64,000 bases of DNA, from NCBI GenBank assembly GCA_934309475.1, contig CAKRDK010000006.1, positions 1 through 64,000 on the forward strand, written 5' to 3'. Below are positions 40,926 through 50,741 of the stretch, piece after piece; position 1 is the first letter of the stretch, and each line of letters starts with the position of its first letter. The notes under the pieces were generated by a model. The model did no database searches and was not told the origin of the DNA. It saw nothing but the letters and a program-made list of their open reading frames with translations. Source of the stretch: an uncultured Roseburia sp. (lineage in GTDB: Bacteria > Bacillota > Clostridia > Lachnospirales > Lachnospiraceae). The position numbers and the translations under genes were made by a program.

Positions 40926-43004
40926 TTACTGTGCTTCGAATGTGACACTTTCAGTCTGTGCAGAACCGATTGCATTGCCATCACTGTCGAGCCATGTGAT
41001 GACTAACGTTCCGGCTGTACTGTCCTCAATACCGGTCACGGAGATGCTGTATGGGAAACTTGATGCAGCAACATTATTCCATGCCTCTAAGGTATTACCG
41101 GATGCATCTTTCAATACGATATTGGCTGCTGCAACATCCTCATTCGTGCTTCCGTCATTGTTTGTCGGAAGGTTGATGGTTGCACCGAATTTATAGAGTT
41201 TTACCTTCGGTCCAAGGCTGATGACTAAGGTGATGGAAGTGTTTTTATCCACCATTTTGCCTGCCGTAACACTCTGTGAAATGACATAGCCTGCTCCAAT
41301 TGTATCGCTGTACTCCGATGATACGCTTGATACTACAAGTCCTGCATTGGTAAGCTCCGCTGTCGCTTCGTCCTGTGTCTTATTGTAAACATCCGGAACG
41401 GTTACAGCTTCCACACCCTGGCTCACTACAATTGTAATTGTATCATCTTCTTTTGCGGAAGTATTTGCTTCCGGTGTCTGGCTGATTACCTTTCCCTGCG
41501 CAACAGTATCATTGTATTCATACTGTGTTGAAACTTTAAATCCGCTGGCTTTTAACGTAGAGTTTGCAGATGTCTCATCGCTTCCAACTACATTTGGCAC
41601 TGTAACCTCACCTTTTCCACTGCTGAGTTTTACATTGATTGTCGTATTCTTCTCGACAGACTCACCCTTTTCCACATCCTGCTCTGCAACATTGCCCTCT
41701 GCAATGGTGTCAGAAGATACGGTTCCGTTGTTATTGATGCCAAGACCAATCTTGTTGAGTGCACTCTTTGCCTCATCGTAAGTCATATCTGTCACATTAA
41801 TCATCTCAACCTTTTCTGTCTCGTCGGTCTCCGTCTCTGTCTCGGTCTCCGTCTGTGTCTCCGTCTCGGTGCTCTTGCTTCCGCCAAACTTTGTCAGACC
41901 GAAAAAGCTTACAATCAGATAGATAATCAGTACAACAATTACAACACCTGCCACAATCCCCATAATGGTGATTGCCTTTTCCATCTTCGGGTTGATGTCG
42001 CCTTCTTCTTCTCCGTCGTCCTCGTCCTCTTCTCCATCTTCATCCGCATTGGCCTCTTCGTCCTCTTCTGCGTTGTGATAAAAAATCTTATTTGCTTCTT
42101 TTTTAATCTCGTCTAATTCTTCTTTTTCGATGACTCTTGTCTTATCCTGATTCGTCACAGGAACCATGACAACGAAGTCTTCATTCGGGCTGATTAATGC
42201 CTTCTTTAAGTCCACAAGTAAATCTCCCATGGATTCGTAACGGCGGTCCGGGTTCTTCTGTGCACATTTTAAGATAATTTTCTCCATGCTGATTGGAAGA
42301 TCCGGTGCATAGGCACTCGGTGCCACCATCTCCTCCTGCAAATGCTGAATCGCAACCGCAACCGTTGTATCACCGTCAAACGGTACTCTTCCAGTTACCA
42401 TCTCATACATCACGATACCAAGGGAATAAATATCGCTCTTGCCATCCACAAATCCGTTTCTCGCCTGTTCCGGTGAGGAATAGTGAACAGAGCCCATCAC
42501 ATCTGAATTGATGGTATTTGATGTTGCGGCACGCGCGATACCAAAGTCCATGACCTTGACTTTGCCTTCTGTGGAAATCATGATATTCTGCGGCTTGATA
42601 TCACGATGTACAATATGTTTGTTGTGGGCTGCCTCAATACCACGTCCCACCTGAATTGCAATGCTGACTGCCTCTTTAAAAGAAAGCTGTCCCTTCTTCT
42701 CAATATAGGTCTTTAACGTGATGCCTTCCACATATTCCATCACAATATAATGCATGCCATTTTCGCTTCCGACATCGTAGATATTGACGATATTCGGATG
42801 TTCAAGTCCTGCTGCGGACTGTGCCTCCGTGCGGAACTTTGTCACAAAATTCACATCATCTGAAAATTCTGATTTCAAAACTTTTATTGCCACAAAACGT
42901 CCAAGTGTATGATCTTTTGCCTTATAGACATCGGACATTCCACCTGCACCGATTTTACCTACTATTTCATAGCGATCTGCTAAATACATACCTTCCGTTA
43001 ACAT
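40926..43004 (-). CDS. prkC: PASTA-domain Ser/Thr protein kinase (PrkC/StkP type)
   Basis: Growth- and wall-sensing kinase, 692 residues. The kinase domain (about 12-270) has GAGGMSDVYKA, ATP lysine 41, IVHRDIKPQN (about 135), DFG and a Thr-rich activation loop. Then come an acidic linker (about 315-340, almost all Glu/Asp), a membrane helix (about 346-370), a Thr/Glu repeat (TETETQTETETETETDE), three PASTA domains (about 395-600) and an extra C-terminal beta domain (about 605-692). PASTA domains bind peptidoglycan fragments or lipid II. The gene overlaps the phosphatase gene by 7 bp. The acidic linker and extra domain vary among relatives. Confidence 0.96.
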   Translation of the reverse strand: MLTEGMYLADRYEIVGKIGAGGMSDVYKAKDHTLGRFVAIKVLKSEFSDDVNFVTKFRTEAQSAAGLEHPNIVNIYDVGSENGMHYIVMEYVEGITLKTYIEKKGQLSFKEAVSIAIQVGRGIEAAHNKHIVHRDIKPQNIMISTEGKVKVMDFGIARAATSNTINSDVMGSVHYSSPEQARNGFVDGKSDIYSLGIVMYEMVTGRVPFDGDTTVAVAIQHLQEEMVAPSAYAPDLPISMEKIILKCAQKNPDRRYESMGDLLVDLKKALISPNEDFVVMVPVTNQDKTRVIEKEELDEIKKEANKIFYHNAEEDEEANADEDGEEDEDDGEEEGDINPKMEKAITIMGIVAGVVIVVLIIYLIVSFFGLTKFGGSKSTETETQTETETETETDETEKVEMINVTDMTYDEAKSALNKIGLGINNNGTVSSDTIAEGNVAEQDVEKGESVEKNTTINVKLSSGKGEVTVPNVVGSDETSANSTLKASGFKVSTQYEYNDTVAQGKVISQTPEANTSAKEDDTITIVVSQGVEAVTVPDVYNKTQDEATAELTNAGLVVSSVSSEYSDTIGAGYVISQSVTAGKMVDKNTSITLVISLGPKVKLYKFGATINLPTNNDGSTNEDVAAANIVLKDASGNTLEAWNNVAASSFPYSISVTGIEDSTAGTLVITWLDSDGNAIGSAQTESVTFEAQ

Positions 43005-43756
43005 TGATAATCTTTCCCTTTCCTTTCATTTTCAGAAAACGGCTCTATCACAACAACCGTAATGTTGTCTTTTCCACCATTTGCGTTGGCAGTCTCGATT
43101 AATTTCTCTGCCTTTTCAGCGATATCACGCTGACCAATTATTATCTTGCGTATGTCTTCATCTTCTATCATATTCGTCAATCCATCCGTGCACATCAAAA
43201 TTGTGTCCTCCGGCTGGACTTCCACTTCAAAGAAGTCGATTACGAGTTCGTTCACCGCACCAATTGCTCTTGTAATAATATTCTTATCCGGGTGAACTTT
43301 TGCTTCTTCTTTATTCATTTCTCCAAGCCGTACCATCTCTTCTACCAGAGAATGATCTCTTGTAATCTGTGTAATCTCATGATTTACCACATAAAGTCTG
43401 CTATCCCCAACATTTGCAATATAAAGCTTCTCTCCTATAAAGGTTGCAGCCACAATTGTGGTTCCCATTCCCGACTTTGTCTCATCTGCATGGGCTTCTT
43501 CAATCAGCATATCGTTGGCTCTTGTTACTGCCTCTTTCATAATTGTAACCGGCTCTGTTTCCTTCGAGTTCCTCACGGCTTCCACAATTGCTTCAACCGT
43601 AAATCTTGAGGCATATTCTCCGGCTTTGTGACCGCCCATTCCGTCAGCCACAAGAAAAAGGTTAGGCAGATTTCCTACGGCTGTTTCAGACGTAAACATA
43701 TAATCCTGATTTATCTCACGCCTTTTTCCAATATCCGTCATGGAAAACGTCTTCAT
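42998..43756 (-). CDS. prpC: PP2C protein phosphatase (PrpC/Stp type)
   Basis: Removes phosphate from targets of the PASTA kinase. 252 residues with TDIGKRREINQDYM (about 6), VADGMGGHKAGEYAS (about 35), NVGDSRLYVV, the CTDGLTNM segment (about 190) and GGKDNITVVVIE near the C-terminus. The ATG at 43756 has GGTAGGA at suitable spacing; a GTG 6 bp upstream is less likely. It is upstream of prkC with a short overlap and follows rlmN by 9 bp, as in other Firmicutes. Confidence 0.96.
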   Translation of the reverse strand: MKTFSMTDIGKRREINQDYMFTSETAVGNLPNLFLVADGMGGHKAGEYASRFTVEAIVEAVRNSKETEPVTIMKEAVTRANDMLIEEAHADETKSGMGTTIVAATFIGEKLYIANVGDSRLYVVNHEITQITRDHSLVEEMVRLGEMNKEEAKVHPDKNIITRAIGAVNELVIDFFEVEVQPEDTILMCTDGLTNMIEDEDIRKIIIGQRDIAEKAEKLIETANANGGKDNITVVVIEPFSENERKGKDYQC

Positions 43757-43765
43757 TACCACATC

Positions 43766-44839
43766 CTACCTTTCGTCTGCTCTATCCTGGTGCAATGCAC
43801 CCGTACTCCCCATATATCTCTTTCGGAGCTGTCCGCAGGCACCGTCAATGTCCCTGCCCATTTCTCTTCTAATAGTAACATTAATTCCGTTTTTTTCAAG
43901 TTTATTTTTAAAATTGGCAATCACCTGCGGATTCGACTGCACGTAATCACGCTCCTTAATCGGATTGACCGGAATCAGATTAATATGGCAGTTCATGCCC
44001 CGGATCAGATGTACTAACTCTGCCACATCCTCATCCGTATCGTTGACTCCGCCAACCAGACTGTACTCAAACGTAACCCGGCGTCCCGTCTGTTCAAAAT
44101 AATACCGGCACGCATCCACGACCTCGTGAATGTCGTATTTATTTGCAACCGGCATCAGCTCTAAACGCTTTTTCTGCGTTGACGCATGCAGGGAAAGTGC
44201 CAGTGTAATCTGCAGTTTTTTGTCTGCAAGTTCCCTCATTCTCGGCACAATTCCACAAGTCGATACCGTCAGATTACGCTGACTGATGTTGAGACCATTC
44301 TCATCTGTCAGAAGTTCAATAAAACGGAGCAGGGAATCAAAATTGTCCATCGGTTCCCCTGTCCCCATTACAACTACGTTTGATATTCTTTCTCCAATAT
44401 CTTTACCAATCTGGTAAATCTGATCCATCATCTCAGACGGGCGCAATCCTCTGACAAGTCCGTCTAAAGTAGATGCACAGAAACGGCATCCCATCCTGCA
44501 TCCGACCTGTGAGGAAATGCAGACTGAATTGCCATGTTTGTAACGCATCAGCACGCTCTCGATGACATTTCCATCCTCCAGCAAAAATAAGTATTTGCGG
44601 GTGCCGTCCAGTTTAGAAATCTGTACTTCCTCTTTTTTCAAGCAGGTAAGTGAGCAGGTCTCTTTTAATTTTTCACGAAATGACTGTGACAGATTCGTCA
44701 TCTCATCAAACGAATCCACATGTTTTATATGCATCCACTGATAAATCTGTTTTGCGCGGAATGACTTTTCTCCAAGGGACCGGATATATTCTGTCAGTTC
44801 GCTCAGATTCATGGATTTGATATCTGTTTTCTGTTCCAT
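43766..44839 (-). CDS. rlmN: Dual-specificity RNA methyltransferase RlmN
   Basis: Radical SAM enzyme that methylates C2 of A2503 in 23S rRNA and A37 in some tRNAs. The 357 residues show the [4Fe-4S] motif CRMGCRFC (about 118-125), the second catalytic Cys in DIDGACGQLR (about 338), the SAM site GTGEPMDN (about 160) and CGIVPRM. RlmN is a housekeeping enzyme and does not carry the Cfr resistance signature as far as visible. Between rsmB and prpC as in B. subtilis (yloN). Confidence 0.97.
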   Translation of the reverse strand: MEQKTDIKSMNLSELTEYIRSLGEKSFRAKQIYQWMHIKHVDSFDEMTNLSQSFREKLKETCSLTCLKKEEVQISKLDGTRKYLFLLEDGNVIESVLMRYKHGNSVCISSQVGCRMGCRFCASTLDGLVRGLRPSEMMDQIYQIGKDIGERISNVVVMGTGEPMDNFDSLLRFIELLTDENGLNISQRNLTVSTCGIVPRMRELADKKLQITLALSLHASTQKKRLELMPVANKYDIHEVVDACRYYFEQTGRRVTFEYSLVGGVNDTDEDVAELVHLIRGMNCHINLIPVNPIKERDYVQSNPQVIANFKNKLEKNGINVTIRREMGRDIDGACGQLRKRYMGSTGALHQDRADER

Positions 44840-44841
44840 TC

Positions 44842-46167
44842 TTACTCCATTCTACGGACGAATCTGCTCAAAAAGAACCCGTCACCGTATGCTTTTCCCG
44901 GAAACATCTGCTCCATTTTCTCTAATACAAATTCCGGATGGTTATCCACAAACCATGCTGCATTTTCTTCGTTTTCTCCACAATGAATCGTGCAAGTCGA
45001 ATAAATTAACGTTCCACCCGGTTTCACATAGCGGCACACCACATCTAACATCTTCCGCTGTAATGCCACAAGTTCCTTTTCCTTTTCCGGTGTCATCTTA
45101 TATTTAATATCTGTCTTTTTCCGTAAAATTCCAAGTCCGGAACAAGGCAGGTCTGCAATGACAATATCTGCTTTCTCTTTTGATTCCTCATCCAAAACTG
45201 TTGCATCCATAACTGTTGCCGTCATATTTTTCACCTGATGGCGCAGCATATTCTCCTGAATCAGTCCGACTTTATATTCGGTTAAATCACGTGCCTGCAC
45301 CTGCCCTGTGCCGTGCAGTTTTTCGGCAATATGTAAGCTTTTTCCTCCCGGCGCCGCACAGACATCAATCACAATGTCTCCCTCTTTCGGTGCCGCATAT
45401 TCTGCCACCATCATGGAACTGATGTCCTGCACATAGAAAAGTCCTTCCTGAAAACTTCCCAGTGCATTTAAATAATCATACCCTGTAATGGTAAACGCAT
45501 AGTCAAGCTGCGGATATTCCGGTATCTCTACTTTCTCTGCCACAACACCTTCCTGCTCTAATCTCTCTTTCAATGCCTCCGGCGTTGTCTTCGACAGATT
45601 GGTTCGTATTGTAACCGGCACTTCCTGTAAAAAAGCTTCTAACATCTCTTTCGTCCGCTCTAATCCGTAGGCGTCCTTCCACTGTTCCACCAGCCATTCC
45701 GGCGCAGAATAACGGATGCTCAATGCCTTTACCGGTTCTTCTTTTTCATCCGGATAGGTGACTTCGGCTAAATTTCTGCTGATATTGCGCAACACACCGT
45801 TCACAAAACCGCTGAGACTGCCGAATCCTCTTTTTTTCGCCAGCTTTACCGCCTCATTGCACGCTGCGGATGCCGGAACGGAATCCATGTATTTTAACTG
45901 ATAAACGGACATCCGCATAATATTACGGATGACCGGCTTCATCTTTTTCACTTTGACTTTCGAGAACTGGTCAATGATATAGTCAAGCTCTATCATATGT
46001 TCTATCGTTCCCTCGGAAACGCGTGTCAAAAAAGCACGGTCTTTCTTTTCTAAATACTGATATTTCTCCAAAACAGAACGTATGACCAGGTGGCTGTATG
46101 CTTCCCCCCTGGTCACTTCCATTAAAATATCCAATATCAGCTCGCGGATATTTACCTGATTAGTCAC
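44842..46167 (-). CDS. rsmB: 16S rRNA (cytosine-967 C5)-methyltransferase RsmB
   Basis: Methylates C967 of 16S rRNA. About 441 residues: an N-terminal NusB-like domain (about 1-140) and a C-terminal SAM domain with DVCAAPGGKSLHIAE (motif I, about 255), IVIADLPCSGLGILRKK with the Cys of motif IV (about 325) and YSTCTIHCGENE with the catalytic Cys of motif VI (about 375). I use a GTG start (46167) because GGAGG lies 8 nt before it; the TTG at 46182 has no ribosome site. It overlaps the 3' end of the peptidase gene slightly. Confidence 0.95.
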   Translation of the reverse strand: MTNQVNIRELILDILMEVTRGEAYSHLVIRSVLEKYQYLEKKDRAFLTRVSEGTIEHMIELDYIIDQFSKVKVKKMKPVIRNIMRMSVYQLKYMDSVPASAACNEAVKLAKKRGFGSLSGFVNGVLRNISRNLAEVTYPDEKEEPVKALSIRYSAPEWLVEQWKDAYGLERTKEMLEAFLQEVPVTIRTNLSKTTPEALKERLEQEGVVAEKVEIPEYPQLDYAFTITGYDYLNALGSFQEGLFYVQDISSMMVAEYAAPKEGDIVIDVCAAPGGKSLHIAEKLHGTGQVQARDLTEYKVGLIQENMLRHQVKNMTATVMDATVLDEESKEKADIVIADLPCSGLGILRKKTDIKYKMTPEKEKELVALQRKMLDVVCRYVKPGGTLIYSTCTIHCGENEENAAWFVDNHPEFVLEKMEQMFPGKAYGDGFFLSRFVRRME

Positions 46168-46861
46168 GGTCTCTTCCTCCAACTAAAAGCACAAGTCGCA
46201 GCAACTGTAAAATCGCTGCAGCTGCACTTGCTACATAAGTGAGTGCTGCGGCCCGCAATACCTTTCCGGTATACTTTAACTCTTCCTGTCCTAAGATGCC
46301 CTGTGTCTCTAACAGCGACATCGCTCTTCTGGATGCGTTGAATTCCACCGGAAGTGTCACAAGCTGGAAAAGCACTGCAAATGAAAAACACAAAATTCCT
46401 AAATTAATCAATACGCTTCCTGTGGAACGCGTAAAGAAAAGTCCAATTAAAATCAACGGCCATGCCAATGTTGAACCAATGTTTGCCACCGGCACAATTG
46501 CGCTTCGAATCGAAAGTGGCGCGTAATTTTTCTGATGCTGAATTGCGTGGCCACATTCATGGGCTGCTACGCCTACTGCTGCCACCGAGGTGGAACCATA
46601 GACAGCATCCGATAAATTCAGCGTCTTGTTTCCTGGATTATAGTTATCCGTCAGGCTTCCCGAAATGTGGCGGATCTGCACATCATAAATCCCTGCCGCA
46701 TTTAAAATACGCTCTGCCGCCTGTGCGCCTGTCATTCCTGACATGCTGCGGTAACTCGAATATTTGTTGTAAGTTGACTTTACACGTGCCGATGCAATCA
46801 TACAGATAACGGCTCCGATAACGACTAAAATATAGGTACTATCCCAATAAAAATATGGCAT
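46160..46861 (-). CDS. Zinc metallopeptidase of the YugP family
   Basis: Membrane peptidase of about 233 residues. N-terminal membrane helix (about 6-22), a soluble part with the zinc motif HECGHAIQH (about 105-113) and HISGSLTDNYNPGNKTLNLS before it, then two or three helices at about 125-180 and 205-230. The family (YugP, PF04298-like) is widespread in Firmicutes; substrate unknown. The ATG at 46861 has better spacing from AAGGAAGG than the one at 46867. It is inserted between fmt and rsmB, which are adjacent in Bacillus. Confidence 0.88.
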   Translation of the reverse strand: MPYFYWDSTYILVVIGAVICMIASARVKSTYNKYSSYRSMSGMTGAQAAERILNAAGIYDVQIRHISGSLTDNYNPGNKTLNLSDAVYGSTSVAAVGVAAHECGHAIQHQKNYAPLSIRSAIVPVANIGSTLAWPLILIGLFFTRSTGSVLINLGILCFSFAVLFQLVTLPVEFNASRRAMSLLETQGILGQEELKYTGKVLRAAALTYVASAAAAILQLLRLVLLVGGRDRD

Positions 46862-46882
46862 ATTCATCCTTCCTTTCTCTTG

Positions 46883-47818
46883 CTATCCACGTTTTAAAAA
46901 TGTTCCCTGTACAACCTCATATCCCCGTAAAAAAGCTCCGGTATCCATTCGCTTCTTTCCTTCTAACTGTACTTCAAGAAGTGCTAAAATTCCGGTTCCT
47001 GTCTGCACCTCAATGGAATCTTTATTCACTGCAACAATGCAGCCCGGCTCTGCTTTCTGTTCTGCTGATACCATTTTTGCTTTCCAGATTTTCAGTGTCT
47101 TGTCCCCGATGCGGGTGTAAGCACTTGGCCATGGATTCAGTCCGCGAATCAGGCGTTCAATCTCCTCTGACGGTCTGCTCCAGTCGATGCTTCCCATCTC
47201 TTTACTGATTTTGCCGACATGGGTGGCATTGTCATGATCCTGCGGAATATCTTCCGCGGTTCCGTTTTCAATTGCTTCCATAGCTTCCACACAAAGCTTT
47301 GCTCCGACAACTGCAAGACGGTCAAACAGGCTTCCCCCTGTCTCCTCCGGGTCAAGTTCCACTTCTCTCTGCAAAATCATATCGCCGGTATCAAGACCTT
47401 CATTCATATGCATAATGGTAACTCCGCTTACTTTGTCCCCGTTTAACACTGCCCACTGGATTGGTGCAGCTCCGCGGTATTTGGGAAGCAATGATGCATG
47501 TACATTGATACAGCCGTATTTTGGCATATCTAAGATGTCTCTTGGAATAATCTGTCCAAACGCTGCAACCACAATGATATCCGGCTTATACTGTGCTAAA
47601 TATTCTACACATTCTGTCTCTCTGACACGCTTTGGCTGGTATACCTCAATTCCATGCGCTAAAGCACATTCTTTTACCGGTGTCGGCTGTAAAGTCTTTC
47701 CTCTGCCTTTCTGTTTGTCCGGCTGCGATACGACAAGCACAACCTCATGTCCTGCTTTTATAATTTCTTCTAACGTTCCCACCGCAAAATCCGGTGTTCC
47801 CATAAAAATAACTCTCAC
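46883..47818 (-). CDS. fmt: Methionyl-tRNA formyltransferase
   Basis: Formylates Met-tRNAfMet for translation initiation. 311 residues: start RVIFMGTPDFAV, hinge QPDKQKGRG (about 34), the catalytic region INVHASLLPKYRGAAP with Asn, His (about 106-110), the Asp in EGLDTGDMI (about 142) and the C-terminal OB domain. The start codon is GTG (47818) with AAAGGGG upstream. It follows def by about 36 bp, as expected for the def-fmt pair. Confidence 0.98.
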   Translation of the reverse strand: MRVIFMGTPDFAVGTLEEIIKAGHEVVLVVSQPDKQKGRGKTLQPTPVKECALAHGIEVYQPKRVRETECVEYLAQYKPDIIVVAAFGQIIPRDILDMPKYGCINVHASLLPKYRGAAPIQWAVLNGDKVSGVTIMHMNEGLDTGDMILQREVELDPEETGGSLFDRLAVVGAKLCVEAMEAIENGTAEDIPQDHDNATHVGKISKEMGSIDWSRPSEEIERLIRGLNPWPSAYTRIGDKTLKIWKAKMVSAEQKAEPGCIVAVNKDSIEVQTGTGILALLEVQLEGKKRMDTGAFLRGYEVVQGTFLKRG

Positions 47819-47854
47819 TCTTGTTATGCCCCTTTCTTACGCAAACAATTCTAC

Positions 47855-48328
47855 CTACTCTTCCTCATCGTAGGTAACATCCTGAAGTGGACCCTCCACA
47901 AGTTCTGTATAGAGATGACCGTCTAAGTGATCTGTCTCATGGCAGATTGCACGCGCTAACAATTCCGTTCCCTCGATTTCATATTCTTCCATATCCTCGT
48001 TAAACGCACGCGCTTTTACATAATTTGGTCTTGTCACGGTTCCTGCTTTCCCCGGAATGCTAAGGCATCCTTCACTTCCGGTCTGCTCTCCTGATGTTTC
48101 GACAATTTTCGGATTAATCATAACGATTGGTCCTTCCCCGACATCAATTACGACAATTCTCTTTAAAATGCCGACCTGTGGTGCTGCAAGTCCGACTCCG
48201 TTTGCCTCATACATCGTCTCTAACATATCATCAATTAATTCACGAATACGTTCTGTTACTTCTGTTACCTCACGGCATTTTTTATTTAATACCGGATCTC
48301 CCTCTGTTCTAATCTGTCTTAATGCCAT
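47855..48328 (-). CDS. def: Peptide deformylase
   Basis: Removes the N-formyl group from new proteins; Fe2+ or Zn2+ enzyme. 157 residues with all three motifs: GVGLAAPQVG (about 45), EGCLSIPG with the metal Cys (about 92) and CHETDHLDG with the two metal His and catalytic Glu (about 131). Start follows AAGGAGG. Between priA and fmt in the conserved order. Confidence 0.98.
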   Translation of the reverse strand: MALRQIRTEGDPVLNKKCREVTEVTERIRELIDDMLETMYEANGVGLAAPQVGILKRIVVIDVGEGPIVMINPKIVETSGEQTGSEGCLSIPGKAGTVTRPNYVKARAFNEDMEEYEIEGTELLARAICHETDHLDGHLYTELVEGPLQDVTYDEEE

Positions 48329-48338
48329 TTCTTCCTCC

Positions 48339-50573
48339 TTAGAAACCGCTCATTGGATTAAAGTCAAACTGTACGCCTGTCTCCTTAAAATCACGGTTAT
48401 CTTTCATATAATATTCTAATTCGTCTTTGACTTTCACTAAATCGTCATACTCTTTTGTCTTTAAATATATGACTTTCTTATAAATATCATTTACCTTTGC
48501 AATGGACGCATCTGCCGGTCCTATCACCTGAAGGCGTGGCGCCTTTCCCTCCCAGAATGCATCAATCCGGGCATTTAACTTTGTGGCACACTCTGCCGCT
48601 TTTTCTTCCTTCGGCGAAGTACACAAAATCACCAACATATTCCAGACCGGCGGATAATAAAGCATCTCGCGATACTCAATTTCCTGCTCATAGAACGCTT
48701 CATAATTCTGTTCCTTCGCGGTCTCGATGCTGTAGTGTTCCGGATGATAAGTCTGGATGATGACGTTGCCTTCCTGTGTGCCCCTTCCGGCTCTTCCCGC
48801 CGCCTGCGTCAGAAGCTGGAAGGTCCGTTCCGCCGCATGATAATCGCTGACATTTAACGACATGTCCGCCGCTAAAACTCCGACTAATGTCACATTCGGG
48901 AAATCATGTCCTTTCACAATCATCTGTGTTCCAATCAAAATATCGGCTTCCTGATTCGCAAATGCAGATAAAATCTGTTCATGTCCGTCTTTTTTCCTCG
49001 TGGTATCAAAATCCATTCTGAGAATCCCTGCCTGTGGAAACCGCTCTTTTACAAGCATCTCAATCTTTTGTGTTCCCGCCTTGAATCCGCCGATATATTT
49101 CGATCCACATGCCGGACACAGCTTTGCAGCCGGTTCCTCATACCCACAATAATGACAGACCATTCTGCCATTGTTATGCTGGCTTAAAGAAACATCACAA
49201 TGCGGACATTTTATCACATGACCGCAGGACCTGCAAGAGACAAAACCGGAGACACCTCTTCTGTTTAAGAAAAGAATCACCTGCTGGTGCTTTGCTAAAC
49301 GGTCTTCTATCAGCTCCTGCAGACGCACACTTAAGATAGAACGATTCCCGCTTTTTAATTCTTCCCGCAGGTCAATGACTTCACATTCCGGAAGCTTTTT
49401 CTGAGAGACACGGTGCTTTAATTCTAACAACTGGTATTCGCCGTGCATCGCTTTGTAATAACTCTCCACCGACGGTGTTGCAGAACCTAGTACCACACTC
49501 GCATGTGACATTCTCGCGCGCTCGATTGCCGTCTCACGTGCATGATAGCGCGGCAGTGTCTCGCTCTTATAGGTTGTCTCATGTTCCTCGTCGATAATAA
49601 TTAAACCAAGATTTAAAAACGGTGTAAACAGCGCAGAACGCGGGCCAATCATAATATCAATCTCACCTTTTTTTGCACGGAAAAACTGGTCATACCGTTC
49701 CCCCTGTGAGAGTCTTGAATTCATGATGGATACCCGGTCTCCAAACCGGTTGTAAAAGCGCATTACCGTCTGATACGTCAGCGCAATCTCCGGAATCAGC
49801 ACAATTGCCTGTCTGCCATTTGCAATTACATTCGCAATTAATTCCATATAGACTTCCGTCTTGCCGCTTCCGGTCACACCCTTTAGCAGGTATGTCTTTT
49901 CGATTCCCGCTTTCTGATTGGAAGTCACGGCGTCAACCGCCGCCTGCTGTTCTTCGTTCAATATCTTATCGTACCCTGCACTTTTAAAATGACTGACCGG
50001 ATTACGGTAGGCAGTCTCACTTCTGACCGCAAGAATCTTTTTCTCCTCTAATGCTTTTATAACCGCTGTGGAGACATTTAACTTCTGTGTCACAAGCTCT
50101 TTCGGAAGTTCTCCCTGTTCTATCAGTGCCTCTAAAAGCCTTGCACGTGCCGTGCTGTGCTTTCTCACAAATTCCGCTAACACTTTTGGGGCTTCCTCTT
50201 CCGGCAAAAGCAGCTGCAGGGTCTGGTGTTCTTTCAACGCTGTCTTATTTTTGATGGGAATCACCGTCTTTAATGCCTGATTCATGGTTGCACCATAATT
50301 TCTGCGCATCCACGCCGCTAACGCAATCAACTGTGACTCAATCGCCACACTGCCCTGCGCCACTCCGAGAAGTTCCTTTAACTTTGTGACATCATATTCC
50401 GGTGTATCCGTCAATTCGACCACATATCCTTTCATCTGGCGCCTGCCGAACGGAATCTCAACCTGCACCCCCGGAACGATTTCCGCTTCCAGTTCCTGTG
50501 GAATTTTATATTGAAAAGTCTTATCTAATTTTTCATGTGATATATCAACAATTACATTGGCATATTTCGCCAT
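48339..50573 (-). CDS. priA: Primosomal protein N' (PriA helicase)
   Basis: Restarts stalled replication forks by loading the replicative helicase. About 744 residues: an N-terminal 3'-DNA-binding domain (VDISHEKLDKTFQYKIP), Walker A GVTGSGKTEVY (about 240), DEEH box (about 335), and the zinc-binding cysteines CRSCGHVIKCPHCD and CHYCGY/CPACG (about 450-495) within the helicase core. The ATG at 50573 has a GAGAGG site; an upstream in-frame start is less likely. First gene of the priA-thiN operon. Confidence 0.97.
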   Translation of the reverse strand: MAKYANVIVDISHEKLDKTFQYKIPQELEAEIVPGVQVEIPFGRRQMKGYVVELTDTPEYDVTKLKELLGVAQGSVAIESQLIALAAWMRRNYGATMNQALKTVIPIKNKTALKEHQTLQLLLPEEEAPKVLAEFVRKHSTARARLLEALIEQGELPKELVTQKLNVSTAVIKALEEKKILAVRSETAYRNPVSHFKSAGYDKILNEEQQAAVDAVTSNQKAGIEKTYLLKGVTGSGKTEVYMELIANVIANGRQAIVLIPEIALTYQTVMRFYNRFGDRVSIMNSRLSQGERYDQFFRAKKGEIDIMIGPRSALFTPFLNLGLIIIDEEHETTYKSETLPRYHARETAIERARMSHASVVLGSATPSVESYYKAMHGEYQLLELKHRVSQKKLPECEVIDLREELKSGNRSILSVRLQELIEDRLAKHQQVILFLNRRGVSGFVSCRSCGHVIKCPHCDVSLSQHNNGRMVCHYCGYEEPAAKLCPACGSKYIGGFKAGTQKIEMLVKERFPQAGILRMDFDTTRKKDGHEQILSAFANQEADILIGTQMIVKGHDFPNVTLVGVLAADMSLNVSDYHAAERTFQLLTQAAGRAGRGTQEGNVIIQTYHPEHYSIETAKEQNYEAFYEQEIEYREMLYYPPVWNMLVILCTSPKEEKAAECATKLNARIDAFWEGKAPRLQVIGPADASIAKVNDIYKKVIYLKTKEYDDLVKVKDELEYYMKDNRDFKETGVQFDFNPMSGF

Positions 50574-50741
50574 AATCCACCTCTCTGTTCTCATGAATTA
50601 TATGCCATAATCGGCTTTTTTACAAGTTATCCGCCTTCAAATTTAAAAAAGCTTTCTATTTAGGGAATAAAAATTTAAGAATTACGGCATACTTTTTTTA
50701 CCTGATACCACTTTTATTCTGAATGGAAAGGATGTTTTCTG

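Noticed and set aside
41820..41880. Low-complexity CTC/GTC tract as a regulatory repeat
   Set aside because: It codes in frame for the Thr/Glu repeat of the PASTA kinase.
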